From Rhea pennata (Eukaryota > Chordata > Aves > Rheiformes > Rheidae), in NCBI RefSeq assembly GCF_028389875.1, contig NC_084667.1, positions 60,986,570-61,050,569 of the forward strand: DNA of 64,000 nt, given 5' to 3'. The position numbers were made by a program, and so were the translations under genes. This document shows positions 23,501-34,980 of the stretch, in pieces. How positions within the stretch are numbered: position 1 is the first letter of the stretch; each line of letters opens with the position of its first letter. The notes under the pieces were generated by a model. The model had not been told where the DNA came from, made no database searches, and saw only the letters and a program-made list of their open reading frames with translations.

Positions 23501-26500
23501 ATTTGGCAGGATTTCATTTATTTATCCGAAATGTGGAACTTCCCGGAAAAGTAGTATTTTTTTTTCATCTATCAGATTTGCAAAAGACACCAAAAGGATT
23601 TGAGATAATCCTTGTAAAATATTATAACTAAATGAACCAAACTGACTTCACTTAAGATACGCATTTCATTTCTTCTGCTATGGAGCTAGCTTGGTGTTTT
23701 TGTACTTTCAGTATTAGTATAGTGTGAGGTCATACTCATTTAAGGGTTGATGAGCAATCAAAATCTGTCATCATCAGTCATGATTTTTTGCATAGGGGAC
23801 ATAAATCCTGAGTCTGAGACATAAGCATGCTTTCATTCTGAACAGCACTAACTTTTTGAGAGATTTTTGTCTTATATTAGGTGCCAGCAAGTAAGTGGTA
23901 TTGTTCTTCATCCTGCCTTTTGATGAAGTCTGTTTGATTATATGAGAATATGGAATAATAAGTTGCAAACTTCAAGGCAGCCATACACTCAGAACCACAA
24001 TGCATCCACAGTGGCCTGATATTTACAATAATTCTTTTAAAAATGCCTTCTGTAACATGAAAAACGTTTTTTACAGTGAAGTTTGACCTACATTTGCAAA
24101 ACCAGTTCAGACATACTTGAGACTTCAAAAGCAGGCTGGAAAATACGTAATTCCTCGTAAGTGTGAGGACTCCCATGCAAAACCCTAACCTGCTAAAGGA
24201 TGAAAGCCACAACTGTAACCCCCTCTTTGCTGTACTTCTGAGGCACTGTGAAAAGGTGCTTTTCATCCCAAGAAACAATTCCCTCGTTTCCTGATTTGTT
24301 CTTTAGCAAATATAGCTAGACATGTAGAGATAAGCAACATCTTTGTTAGATCAACTCCAAGCTGAGGAAGAGAAAGGATAGAAAAAAGAAGGGAGGGGGA
24401 AGGAGATAGACTAGCAAATAGACAAGCTTTCAGACACACAGCCATGTTCAACTCAGCCTGGATTCTCACTTTTGCCTTTGCTGAATGCCCAAATTCCATA
24501 AGCTCCATGTGTTCTGGGTTTTCTTGCGAGGGAGAAGAAATAGAGCCACAGGCAGTTGGGGACATACATTCTAGGTGACCTAAGAAGGAAGCAGACTCAA
24601 TGTTAGCTATTTGCTTGAAAGTGTTTTCTTTTGTGCAAGACTGAAGCAGAGTTCTGAAGAAAACCTTCAGCAAGCATCAGCCTTCCCCATTTGTACTAAC
24701 AGTTCACAAAATAAATAATTTACATTCCCTTACAGGCACTCTATCATTTCTGATCTGTGTCTTACAGAAGTACCTAAAGGTTAATACAGTGTATTTTCAT
24801 GCAAGTGTTCTGTATTTAACTACAACCTCTTTGCACTAGCAAAGAAATAACAACATGAGCTAGAAAACAAAGTTCTTACTACAGATGAGGTAAAGCTTCT
24901 CTGAATGTATGCCTGAATAGGGAGACAAGCTGATTTTATACTGACTGGATCCTCTCAAATTCAGTCCAGTTTCAAGTATACATCCGTAAAGTACCTGTGC
25001 AAGTGAATGCTTATACCTGCTAGAGACTTGAGCCAAGACATTAGGCAAGTAATAGCACATACGAGAACATTTGGAGAAAGTTTAGGGGACATAAAACATT
25101 TCTTTTAATAAAGAGATTTCTTTTAAAATCTTATCTATATAAACACATACTTTCCCAATACTTTTCCTGTCAAACCAAACCACCTCTGCAAATTACTGTA
25201 ACCAGGCATAGTTTCCCCAGTATAACAGGCTACGTGGCAAGATGCTTGATGCAGTAAGACATACACATTGATTTATACAGTTTAAGAGTTATGAACAATT
25301 TATACTGAATTCTACCTAATAGCATGAAGATTGAAACACACTGGTGTGTGGTGGAGGGGTAGTAAGGAGGGTTTTTTCAATATGTATACCTGCAACATCC
25401 CATTTAATTAAAATGGGGGCGGTACCAGGAGGAAACACTCACAGCTGTTCAAAAAGAGTTTAAATATCAAATCAGTCTCGGGGAGCTTTACCAGGGGTAC
25501 AGAACACATTTTGTTATTCAGCTCATCACTGCTGCTCCTTTTATAAACCTTTCAAACTGCCTAGCCTTCTACTTTATCCTAAGACATCTGCTGTCCCATT
25601 CAGTGATCTATCTACACAAGGAAAAACATCACACAAGTTTTCCTGAGGATTTATAATTTTGGAAGGAATCTCTGATGTTGCAAATAAACACTGCCAAGTA
25701 AAACAGACTATTATTTCACAATTATTTTACTTTGAGATATGAAAACTCGCACCAATATTTATAACCTTATGAAGCAGGCTTTACTACTGCATCACCTTTT
25801 AAATTCTCATATTAGACATTTTCAAATGTGAATGATGTGTCTATTAAGACATCTAGTACTGTTTTTGTTTCTTTGGTCCAGCTGTATTGTATGGACTGAA
25901 CTTGCAAGCATCTATATATGGTATTTCATACTTTAATGCAAAGTTATTATCAAGCTTTAATTAAGGAACTAATGTTTAACTACTACAGCAAATAAAGATC
26001 AGTTTTATACAAAAACCATTTTTAAACTCACTAAAGACTTGCACCAACTGCACGGTTTCACACAACTGAGTTAGCATGCATTCAACTACCAAGTAGAAAA
26101 ATTCAGCAAAACAATGTTATTTTCCCCTCCCTTACTGGAAGCTGCCTCTAAAGCACTTGTTGAAATCATAAGCTCAGCTCCCCCAATATTTCAGGGATTT
26201 GAGAATCTAGAAGAGATAGCACATAGTAGGTGAGGTCACTTGTGCAAATACAGAGTCTAATAGAGAAATGTGCTCTGTTCCTATTCACTGACCCACTGGA
26301 CACAAGACTATAAAAGCTATCAAGTTACTGGTGGATGTCTCCCCCTTCCATAACCAATGCTAAAACATTCCAGAAACCTAGGAATCTTTTCCCCCTTTTC
26401 TATATCCCTACTAGTTTAGATCTCTTCCCAGTACCAATTTGTGAAGATAAATGCTTGTCGTTTTGTTACAAAATAATATATGATACTTGATCCATCCCTT

Positions 26501-27793
26501 CCAAAAAAGTCTCTTAGGAATAAGATTAGTTATACACCCTCCAAAACAAATGCACAACTACTTAAAGAAAGGAACACCATCCCACACTTATTATTCTTTC
26601 TTATTAAAAAAAAAAAAGGCAAGAGGAAAACCTTGGAGCATACCAATTATGACAAGACATAAGAGTTGAGTTAAAGGCCACTAGTAACACTTCTCGTTGT
26701 AATTAGTGCAAGATAGTTATCCTATATAAACAAATATTTGATGGCAGACTTCAGTGATAAACAATTCACTTGATGACATTTACATATAAATACACATAAA
26801 TAAAAACCTATGTAATTTACGTTTGCAGTTAACAAAAAATACGGTCTGAACTGAATTAAATGTAACTGTATCTAGCTGGATCAGAGTTCTTCCTCTAATA
26901 ACACTCAACTATGTGGCATAAAAAGCATAATTGTACAATTCTCAATTTAGTAAAGTACTACTCTATAAAACAGAATCATGAAAACAGCTCTTACATTTTA
27001 ATGTAAAGTATAAAATCATATATTTACATTTACAAACACTTTACTGAACTACATTGGGTAGCTCATGGTAAAAAACATCCCTTTTTGAAAAATCTTTCAA
27101 AAAATACATCAACTGCAGATATGATCAAAAGTTACTAAGTTAGCAGCTGACAACATTTGTAGTAAAAAAATATTTTAGGAAAATACCTGGAAAAAATCTA
27201 AACATCAATAAACACTTTAAAACTATTTTTAAAGGAAAAATAGTAGCAAAACCCAGAACATGCTAAGATAATGGGAACTATTGCATATTGCTCTTTAAGA
27301 GCCATGTAGCGACCTACAACAGAAGCAGCAGATATAGTAGGAAATGTGGTGTAACAAAGTGTTGGCCTGGAAACCAAGGAAAATAGAAAATCAAGTTACC
27401 CAATGTCTATGTTTATATATATATATTTTTTAAACCGAGGGAAGGATATGAAAAGGAAAGATGAATCCCTCTTGCTGCACATATCCTCCAAAGGCTAAAA
27501 CAAATTGGCAAAAAGAACCCAGTTTTGAAAACCTCAGACCTCAAACTTAGATGTTTAACCTTGAGTACTTACAGTTCAATGGACAATAAACTGGAATTAT
27601 TACACTACAAGTTGCAGGTTAACTTTAAGAGTTAACACTATTTTGCAATATGAAGTGCTTTTTCTCATATGTATCTATATAATATATAGGTATTTGTAAA
27701 ATACACGTGCAGATTTGATAGAAAAAAATATGTTGAAATAGTTCAAGTCTCATTTCCGTTAACAATTTTTTTTAATCTCCTAGGCAAGTAGTC
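23501..27793 (-). other. Region downstream of CDCA4, possibly 3' UTR in part
   Basis: AT-rich sequence after the CDCA4 stop. I found no AATAAA on the minus strand close to the stop. An ATTAAA variant lies at 26997-27002, and the nearest clear AATAAA I noticed is near 23517. The true 3' end is therefore uncertain. Two chance frames of about 135 codons between 23877 and 24673 have no family resemblance. Confidence 0.35.
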
Positions 27794-28543
27794 TCAAGAT
27801 TCAACAAGGATTTCCACAATATGATCAAGCTCGTTAAGATCAGATTTACAATTAGAGTTAGAAGGTGCAGCTGTTGGAGAAGAAAATGTTTCAAGCCCAT
27901 CACAGTGTCCCATTTTTGTGTTGCTCATCATTCCTGTTAACATTGTATCAAGATCATAGTAAGAATTGTCAACTTCTGAAAACAGATCTTCAACAGAATT
28001 AGGACTCTTACTCTCCAGTGTCTCAAATATTTGATCTAATGATTTTTGAAAGTTTCCTCTGTTTTCTTGTGGATTCTCCATTTCCCATACATTGCTTTGC
28101 AGGTTTCTTGAAGCTTGCACCGAAGAAGATGTTGACATAGTTTCTGAACTGTCTTGTGCCTGGTCATCCTCAAAGTCTTTACTGAAATTACTGTAACCTG
28201 GAACCTGCTTTCCCTCAGCTTGTTCCCTGGATGAACGGCAGAGGATATCCGTTGAAACAAGACGATCCAAGGATGTCTGCCCTGTACTCTGTGTATTTAT
28301 CATCTGCCAAGTCCCATCTTGGGTCATTTCCTCTTGAATCTGTCGTACTGTGTTGGCTATAAGTACTGAACGACAAAGGTTAGGTTCAACCAGCATGTGA
28401 CAAAGCTGGAGTTTAACCAAGGACATATCTAAAAGTGACTGTCGCTGAAGATTATATGAAGGAATAGCCTTAATACCAGCCAGAGTTCCTTCAATATCTT
28501 CTTCACCATCAAAACATTTTCTCTTCAATCCTCGTACAAACAT
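27794..28543 (-). CDS. CDCA4: Cell division cycle-associated protein 4 (SERTA-domain protein), 249 aa
   Basis: CDCA4 (also called HEPP or SEI-3/TRIP-Br3) is a nuclear co-regulator reported to be E2F-responsive and to modulate E2F-dependent transcription and proliferation. The protein is close in length to human CDCA4 (about 241 aa) and matches it throughout. The N terminus is MFVRGLKRKC. The SERTA domain at about 31-77 includes SLLDMSLVKLQLCHMLVEPN. The mid-C-terminal block around 166-206 (KSLDQIFETLES, YYDLDTMLTGMM) is diagnostic of CDCA4. The end, SDLNELDHIVEILVES, is the conserved C-terminal motif. It is one coding exon: the acceptor T-run-CTTAACAG ends at 28550, six bases before the ATG. 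The predicted first exon lies in the CpG island near 34.6-34.8 kb, where an in-frame upstream ATG could extend the N terminus. Orthology is supported by the following GPR132. Confidence 0.97.
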   Translation of the reverse strand: MFVRGLKRKCFDGEEDIEGTLAGIKAIPSYNLQRQSLLDMSLVKLQLCHMLVEPNLCRSVLIANTVRQIQEEMTQDGTWQMINTQSTGQTSLDRLVSTDILCRSSREQAEGKQVPGYSNFSKDFEDDQAQDSSETMSTSSSVQASRNLQSNVWEMENPQENRGNFQKSLDQIFETLESKSPNSVEDLFSEVDNSYYDLDTMLTGMMSNTKMGHCDGLETFSSPTAAPSNSNCKSDLNELDHIVEILVES

Positions 28544-28560
28544 TGTGTCCTGTTAAGAAA
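28544..28560 (-). other. CDCA4: Splice acceptor of the CDCA4 coding exon
   Basis: The minus strand has a T-rich tract, then CTTAACAG, then GACACA and the ATG. Exon 2 starts at 28549. The six leader bases keep phase 0 with the predicted exon 1. Confidence 0.75.
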
Positions 28561-28723
28561 AAAAAATTGTACAATGTAAACAACTCAAGAAGGTGGAAAA
28601 AAAGATGAGTAAAAACAATATACAAAACTTTAGAATCATAAGTATAAACAGCAAAAGCAATTCTTTGAAGATAGAAATGTCAGAATTGTCATACCAGGTT
28701 ATAGAATGGCCTCTGTGGTACAA

Positions 28724-29065
28724 CAGGGGTCAGGAACACATGGACTGGGTCCCAAAGACGGCACTCGGGAACCAGGAGTGAGCAGGTCCACAAGTCATGG
28801 CATCGGAGAGAGGCATCTGAGAGGCCGAGGCTTCCAGCTCCTGGCTCTCATTAAGTTCCATACTTGATGGAAGTCAGGAGCCGCTGCTTCGCACAGAAGC
28901 AAGCACCTCAATGGTTGTATTTCGCCTACTGGAGAGGCGGTTTCTCCTCGTTCTTCCTGAGTTTCTACTTGCATGCTTAACTTCTAATTTTGGAAATAAA
29001 GATACAACCTGGCACACCACCTTTAAAAGATTTTTGCGCCCTGCAGAACATCAACACACCTAAGA
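28724..29065. mobile_element. Candidate degenerate hAT (Charlie/MER-type) DNA transposon
   Basis: The left end CAGGGGTCAGGAAC, followed by GGGTCCCAAAGACGGCACTCGGG, follows the general pattern of hAT termini as I remember them. Near the right side, the reverse complement AAAGGTGGTGTGCCAG weakly resembles the left subterminal AAAGACGGCACTCGGG. The block is more GC-rich than the surrounding intron. No transposase frame and no verified 8-bp target duplication were found, so this is tentative. Confidence 0.35.
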
Positions 29066-29094
29066 GTAAAATAAAACTAAGAAAAAAAACACCT

Positions 29095-29135
29095 ACACAC
29101 CTTGAGGTGTGTTGCCCATGCAATAAATTTATTGC
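29095..29135. repeat. Two adjacent hairpins in the CDCA4 intron
   Basis: The first is ACACACC/GGTGTGT around the loop TTGA (29095-29112). The second is a perfect 16-bp palindrome, GCAATAAATTTATTGC (29120-29135), eight bases further on. Confidence 0.85.
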
Positions 29136-30042
29136 AGGCTACAGCAAGGGTCAGATCTAGGTTTGTTCCATTTAACATAATGCATCCAAGTGAGGTGCCT
29201 AAAAGCCCCCCCCCAAGCTTCCCTCACTTCGGTGAGTAACTGAACTGTGTAATTCGTATGTTCAGTTCAAACATGAACTCCACAAATTCAGTTAGGACAG
29301 GCACAGTCATCCTCTGTAGGAGCCATTCTTACTTAACTATTAGAAAGCAGAACTCTGTATTCCTAATCTATACTCACCAGCTACATGCCTAAAAATAAAT
29401 GGGATACATTCAGGCCTCTAATTATTTGCATCTAAAAAAAGTCACTTGCCGAATTAGCTAAGATATGAATTTCAACTACTAATATCCTGATCACCTTCTG
29501 AATTGCACTAATTTTTATAATAGCCCCCCACACAAGTTAAGTATTGCAGCTAACCTCCTGAAATAGACAGTAATTTTTTTTTAAATGTGATAGATGTCAC
29601 TTTTTCTAGTCATATAAGAATTAGGTAGCAGATAAAAGCTATTACTTGATCTTTAAGTTTATGCATTTTTATGATGTCCTTTCTAAGTCTTCTGTCCTTT
29701 CAGTTCGCCTAACATTTTTGGAATTTTGAAGGTAGTGACCTAAACTAAACAAGATTTTTCAAATAATTCATAATGCATTGTTTAACTGCCTTTTCTATAC
29801 TGTTTAAGATTTCTTTTGGTAAGCCTTTAATCCTAAATTGCTTTTCTGGTTGCTATGCTGATTGCTATCATTTTCAGTGATATTTTTCACATCCCTTTCA
29901 GAATCATTAAAAATCCAAAAGAATGATGCTGTTCCTTTCAAGATTCATTACATACTTATCTACTCTGAAAACCTGAAGATAGTACAGTAGCTAGACAGAG
30001 CTAGATAGATGTTTCGTCTGACCCTATGCAACAGTTCTTATA

Positions 30043-30043
<1 letters not shown>

Positions 30044-30083
<40 letters not shown>
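30044..30083. repeat. TA microsatellite bounded by TGA and TCA (40-bp palindrome)
   Basis: About 17 TA units are flanked by TGA on the left and TCA on the right, so the whole 40-bp unit is its own reverse complement and could extrude a cruciform. Confidence 0.9.
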
Positions 30084-33000
30084 ATAGGGCAACTTAGTGG
30101 ATTCAAGGGCTCTCTACAGACTTTTTCCCACTGAAGCTACAAAACTCTTTAGAAATTATAATGTACAGACATGGCAATAGAGAACACATGAACTTGGTGT
30201 TATGACTATTTTCACAGACTTCAAAGTTATTCATGAATTACCAATATGTCAAATTCTTTGGAAGTTCCTTGTAAAAATCCCTCCAGTAACCCAATATATT
30301 GGCTATTCCCCCCCCCCCAAAAAAAAATCCTAGTTCCTGCTTTATAGCGCAGATTTTCCAGATGTTTAGGTATTCCTATGAAGTTCACATCTGAGGATAT
30401 CCCATTTAATTCACAGGAAGTATGCACAATAATTTCTAAACATATATTCCCTGTATGAAACTGCCACCCTCCAGAAATATCTTTTAGACCAATAACCGTG
30501 TATGATTATGTCAAACATTAGGCAATATGCTGAGTTTGAAGCTTTTTTTTTTCATTCTAACCTAAGTTCATGCGAATGATAATTAAATCTTCGATTAAAT
30601 GTTAACTTGGTTTTCAGGCGACTATTACTTGTCATTTAAACTGCTTATAAGGCACACCAGCAAAGGACAGAACTTTACAAGAAACTTGAAAACCTCAGTG
30701 TATCTTGTGCGTGTAAGAAAGACCATGCAGAGAAAAAATGTTTATGAAACCTTAAAGGTAAATCTTGCACAGAATTTGCTGAAATTTTCCTTTTTCTATA
30801 ATACTCATTTCAAATCAGTACCTTAAATCATAAAAACAGTGCTTTGTTGTCCAACTTTCAAGATTGCACAAAATACTACAAGGTTACTGTTTCACTTAAG
30901 AAAAAGTTACATACCAGTAGTTGTGTTTGATGTAGTCCTTCCTCTTCTCCCATGCTACCGAGCAAGAGTCCATACAGTAAAAGTTACAGCACCACCTACC
31001 AAGTACCAGGAAGCAAGATGTCATGCAACTACAGGAGATACACAGCAAAACAATTTCCAATTTCAGAAACTTATACACTTCTATTTTTCAATTGCTTCAC
31101 TATGTTTATCCTTGCAATACTCCCATAAACTGAAATAATACTATTAGACTCTATAGATACAGCACAAAGGTGATTCACTCAACAATACATAAAAAATCTG
31201 TGGCAGGAGAAGGAAATGGCCAGATTAAGTTCAAATCCTAGGCTATTATCCAACCTTTGGACTAGCCTCTCCCTTATCCCTGTGCCTTTGCCATTTAACG
31301 AGTAAACAAAATCTTTAGCTATCATCTGAAAAGTTTTAAGTGCTCCCAAAAGCATACTGAAAGCAAATCTTCATTACTTCAATCACACAAAAAAAAATCA
31401 CATATTTTCCCCCCTTTTGTACAAAATCATATATGACTATAGTATCTATACAGAAAGAGCAAGCATGAACAAACAAAACTGAAAGGCAGCAAAAACAATT
31501 TTCCTTTAGCAGCAGCACAGAAACTTTGTGACTAAGATTTACCTTGCAAGATGATAGTAATGAAAAGGAAATTTAACTATAAAAACCCCCCATGTTTCTG
31601 AAGCACACTTAAGGTAAAATAAGATTTGATACACACACACACACAAAAAAAAAAGAAATAATTCTTTTAATTAATTACTGAAACAAAAAATGCTCAGCTT
31701 AGAAGGGCTACAAAAACTTAAATAGTAAATATAAAAGTCAAATACTTTTCTAGACATATCTGTACTATTACAAGATAGATGCCAACCAAAGTACATACCT
31801 GATAAAGAAACAAGTAAAAAGAATACATATATGCACCTTCCTTTGTTTTTTCTATTGTGTTTGCTAAAGGAAAATTTTTGACAACAGCTTGCTCTTCAAA
31901 ATTGGGAGGAGGGATATGGCTGACAAAGGATTCCCCCCTCCTTTGGGCAGAAAACATCTGCTTCCCTCAAGATGCTTTATATTTGGGGGAGGAAAAAAAA
32001 AAACACACCACCCCCCTAAACAAACGAAGAACCCCACAACACCACAAACACTCCCAAGTCAAAAGTCGTTTGACTGAATTCCAAAATACTCAGACTGAAA
32101 TGCTGTTATTTCATGGAAACTGTATTTCACCCAACTCATAGAGTCATTCTTACACTGGGTTCACAGTAACATTCAAGACAGGGTCATGAGGCATCTGAAC
32201 TAAAACTCCAGTAAGACACCATACTATGAACTGAATTAAAACATTCTTTATTTCTATCACACAACATATGATGCTATAAAAGTTTCAAAGTTTTTGCTCT
32301 CCAGTATGTTTTCAATCCATTATATAAATCAAGTGCACTCTGAAAGACTGTATATAACAACAATTCATACCTCAGAACCCCAACTTGACCCACTTTTTCT
32401 CTAGACAACCACAGATAAAGATGATGCAGTCATGAGAACAATAAATAAGAAAAAAAATTCTGGTGCTATTCTGGATAGCTGACAGTTTTAGAAGAAAAAT
32501 CCTCTGTCTCCCCAAAATAGCAGGCTGATAGAATAGGGGACCACTGAAGAGAACACATGGGTTTTAAATAAAAGAAATATTATCAGGTCCACAAACTAAA
32601 TCACAGACAGCATAGCAGCAGATACGTTACAGAGTGGATTGGACTTATTAAAGAAGAAAAGTTATCCCATGCAATACAATAACATATAAGACCTGCTTAG
32701 GTTCTCCTCTGGAGCAATAAAGAAAGAATGTGTGACCTTTTTTGGCATTACTTTATTAAAGAGTATGCCCATCATAGCAGTTATTTCTTTAGTTTCTACT
32801 AACTGACAGATCCTATTACCTAAGTGTGTCTCAGTACCTAAATTTTCATTAAAAACATTAGCTTCATAATCAGGCATGAAGAAAGCCTTACAAACAAACA
32901 ACCACCCCCCAGGCTTTTCTGCAGCACCTATAACAAGCACTCATTTCAAGAGAATACTAACTTTAATGCCTAATTAATTAAAATATAAGTATGTTTCTCT

Positions 33001-34465
33001 ATTGATTTACATATTAACCTAATAAAAAAAAGGTATTAACCACCCCGTAAAAACCTCCTGCCAGATCAAGATTGCTGCTGTTCTAGAAGTAAGGTGTTCA
33101 AGAATCTCTTAGTTTCAAGCAGTATTTGCTTCTGTCCGAAATCGAAGGCCAGCTGTATCTTCTCTATTCTACTACTTCCGCCTATTAAGAGCCCAAACCA
33201 CTCAAGTCTGTATGCACCAAAAGCGTAATTGTTGCTTGAGACTGCTGTTATCTTCTTGACAACTTCTACCACACAGATACATGCAGGATACTGTAGTAAA
33301 ACACACACACCCTTGTTCACAAAGAGCAGTACAGGGAACATAGTATTATGTAATTCTTTAGGAGTTTGTTGTAATCTCAATAAGAAACAAACTGCCAGTC
33401 TGCTTTGCAAATAAAGTGGTTGACATCCGATCCAATTCTTACTAGAGTATCAACTTACACATTCCAGATTCACACTCGATTCAGATTCCTGCAGTAATAT
33501 GCTGCAGAAGACATATGCAGACACTAAAGAATGATGACAGAAGTCACCACCACAGACGAGTAGGGGACAAAAGAGAAGACAGGAAAGGAGATTGTAGCAC
33601 TGCTCATCTTTAGGAGCGAGTGTCCAAGAACTACCTAAGCCAGTAACAGAGTTTCACTTAAGGAGAGGTTTGGGGTTTTTTTTGTACAGATATAAGCACA
33701 GCAACGATGGCTGGCAAGGGAAGGTAAGAAGGTATTGCACCTCTCCCCTACCACCCTGTGCCTCCCGACTCTCCTCCACCCCCCTCCAAAACTGTCCGTT
33801 GTAAGAGCTGCGGAAAGAAACCAAAGCCCTGCGCAGTGGTGGAAAGGCGAGGGAAGGCCACTTGCCCCCCGTTAGGCCCGCAGATGCCTGCGCACGGAGA
33901 TGCTCCGCTGCAGCGTGAGCTGCGGGCGCAGCAGACCGGGCTGACAGGACCAGCAGGGACCCACGGTACTGCGACAAAGGCAGGTACAAAGCACGGGGGG
34001 CGGCCGGGCGCACCCTCGGCACGGGGGGCTCCGCAAGGGCGCAGAGCGACAGCCCGCCCGCGAAGGCGGCAGGCAGGCGGCGGCCGAGGGAGGCAGGAGG
34101 ACGGCGGGCGCCGGCGGGGCAGCGCGGAGGGGGGGGGGAGTAGGCGTGCCCAGCCGGGGCGGGCAGCGAGCCGCGGCGCACGCAGCCGAGGCGGGCAGCG
34201 AGCGAGCGCGCAGGGGCCGCGGAGGGGTCGGGCTCGGTGCGGCTGCCCGGGGAAGGCCCGGAGCCAGGCGCGCCGGCGATGAGGGGGCGCCGGCGGGCAT
34301 AGAGACGGGGACCAACGAGAGGGGGGCGACGAAGGGGAAACGCGCCCCCTCGACCCACCCGCCCCAGCCCTCCTCTCCCTCCCCCTCCTCCCGGACCGGG
34401 GCGCGTGCGCGGCCAACGACCCCGGCGGCCGTTACTCATCGTACCGCGCTCCCCACAAACGGCCC

Positions 34466-34477
34466 GCCGCCATTTTG
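34466..34477 (-). promoter_or_regulatory. YY1-like motif
   Basis: The minus strand reads CAAAATGGCGGC, a close fit to the YY1 consensus. It lies in the island downstream of the proposed exon 1 donor, that is, in the first intron, where YY1 sites are often found. Confidence 0.6.
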
Positions 34478-34630
34478 AATCGGCTCCCTCCTCCGCGGGC
34501 TCCGCCGGCGCCGGCTCCCCGCCTGCTCCGTCCTCACGAGGAGCCCCGGGAGGAGGTAGGCGGGAGAGCAACCGAGCGAACAGCCACCCGGCCCACGCCG
34601 CGCCCGACCCAGCCCGGCTTCACCACTCAC

Positions 34631-34800
34631 CACTTGGCCGCTGCCGTCGCCTCTCAGCGCAGGAGCCCCCGCTCCCGCCTCACCGACCGCTCCGCGCTTG
34701 AGAGAAGGGGCGGGGCCGGCCTGTACGGTTAGCCCCGCCCCCTCCCCACCCGCCATCTTATTGTCGAAGCCCACAAAGGAACCCGTTTCCTTCCCCCGCC
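34631..34800 (-). other. CDCA4: Predicted CDCA4 exon 1 (left end defined, right end approximate)
   Basis: A strong donor, CAAGTG then GTGAGT, sits on the minus strand with its GT at 34629-34630, so the exon ends at 34631. The right end is a guess: the transcription start should lie just upstream of the YY1/TISU-like motif and downstream of the two CCAAT boxes. The frame through this exon is open and ends in phase 0. After splicing to 28549 it continues through GAC ACA into the CDCA4 ATG. Confidence 0.5.
34749..34760 (-). promoter_or_regulatory. CDCA4: TISU/YY1-like element with in-frame upstream ATG
   Basis: The minus strand reads TAAGATGGCGGG, fitting both the YY1 consensus and the TISU short-leader initiator (SAASATGGCGGC) apart from the outer bases. 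The ATG has A at -3 and G at +4. It is 44 codons upstream of, and in frame with, the standard CDCA4 start across the predicted splice. Confidence 0.55.
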
Positions 34801-34854
34801 ACGGGGGGCGAGCTTCCACCGTCCAGCCACGCCTACCGGGGAATCTGCAGCTCT

Positions 34855-34901
34855 ATTGGCTTCCCCGAATGCGCGCAGACCCCGCTCCCTGTTGCTATTG
34901 G
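34855..34901 (-). promoter_or_regulatory. CDCA4: Paired CCAAT boxes
   Basis: Two CCAAT pentamers on the minus strand (34855-34859 and 34897-34901), 42 bp apart, each in an AGCCAATAG or similar NF-Y context. They lie about 60-150 bp upstream of the presumed start, the usual NF-Y position in cell-cycle promoters. Confidence 0.6.
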
Positions 34902-34980
34902 CTGCGACGTTGCCGTGGTGCCCAGCCTGTCCCGCCCTCCCGCCCCGCCCCCATGCGGCTGCGAGGTTGCCATGGCGCCC
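34900..34980. repeat. Duplicated 24-bp promoter module with RFX-like core
   Basis: Copies at 34900-34923 and 34957-34980 share GGCTGCGA-N-GTTGCC-N-TGG-N-GCCC with three mismatches and are 57 bp apart, start to start. GTTGCC followed by an imperfect GGC half-site is X-box-like. Confidence 0.75.

Larger units (their letters stand above)
28561..34630 (-). other. CDCA4: Predicted intron 1 of CDCA4
   Basis: Non-coding AT-rich sequence between the CDCA4 coding exon and the CpG-island exon. It contains a more GC-rich hAT-like fragment (28724-29065), two hairpins (29095-29135), a TA repeat (30044-30083) and a short CA repeat near 31631. The left part of the CpG island (33750-34630) falls inside it. 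Confidence 0.6.

Noticed and set aside
23877-24673. Two adjacent minus-strand frames of 133 and 136 codons
   Set aside because: No domain or recognisable similarity. They do not share a reading frame and show no convincing splice structure.
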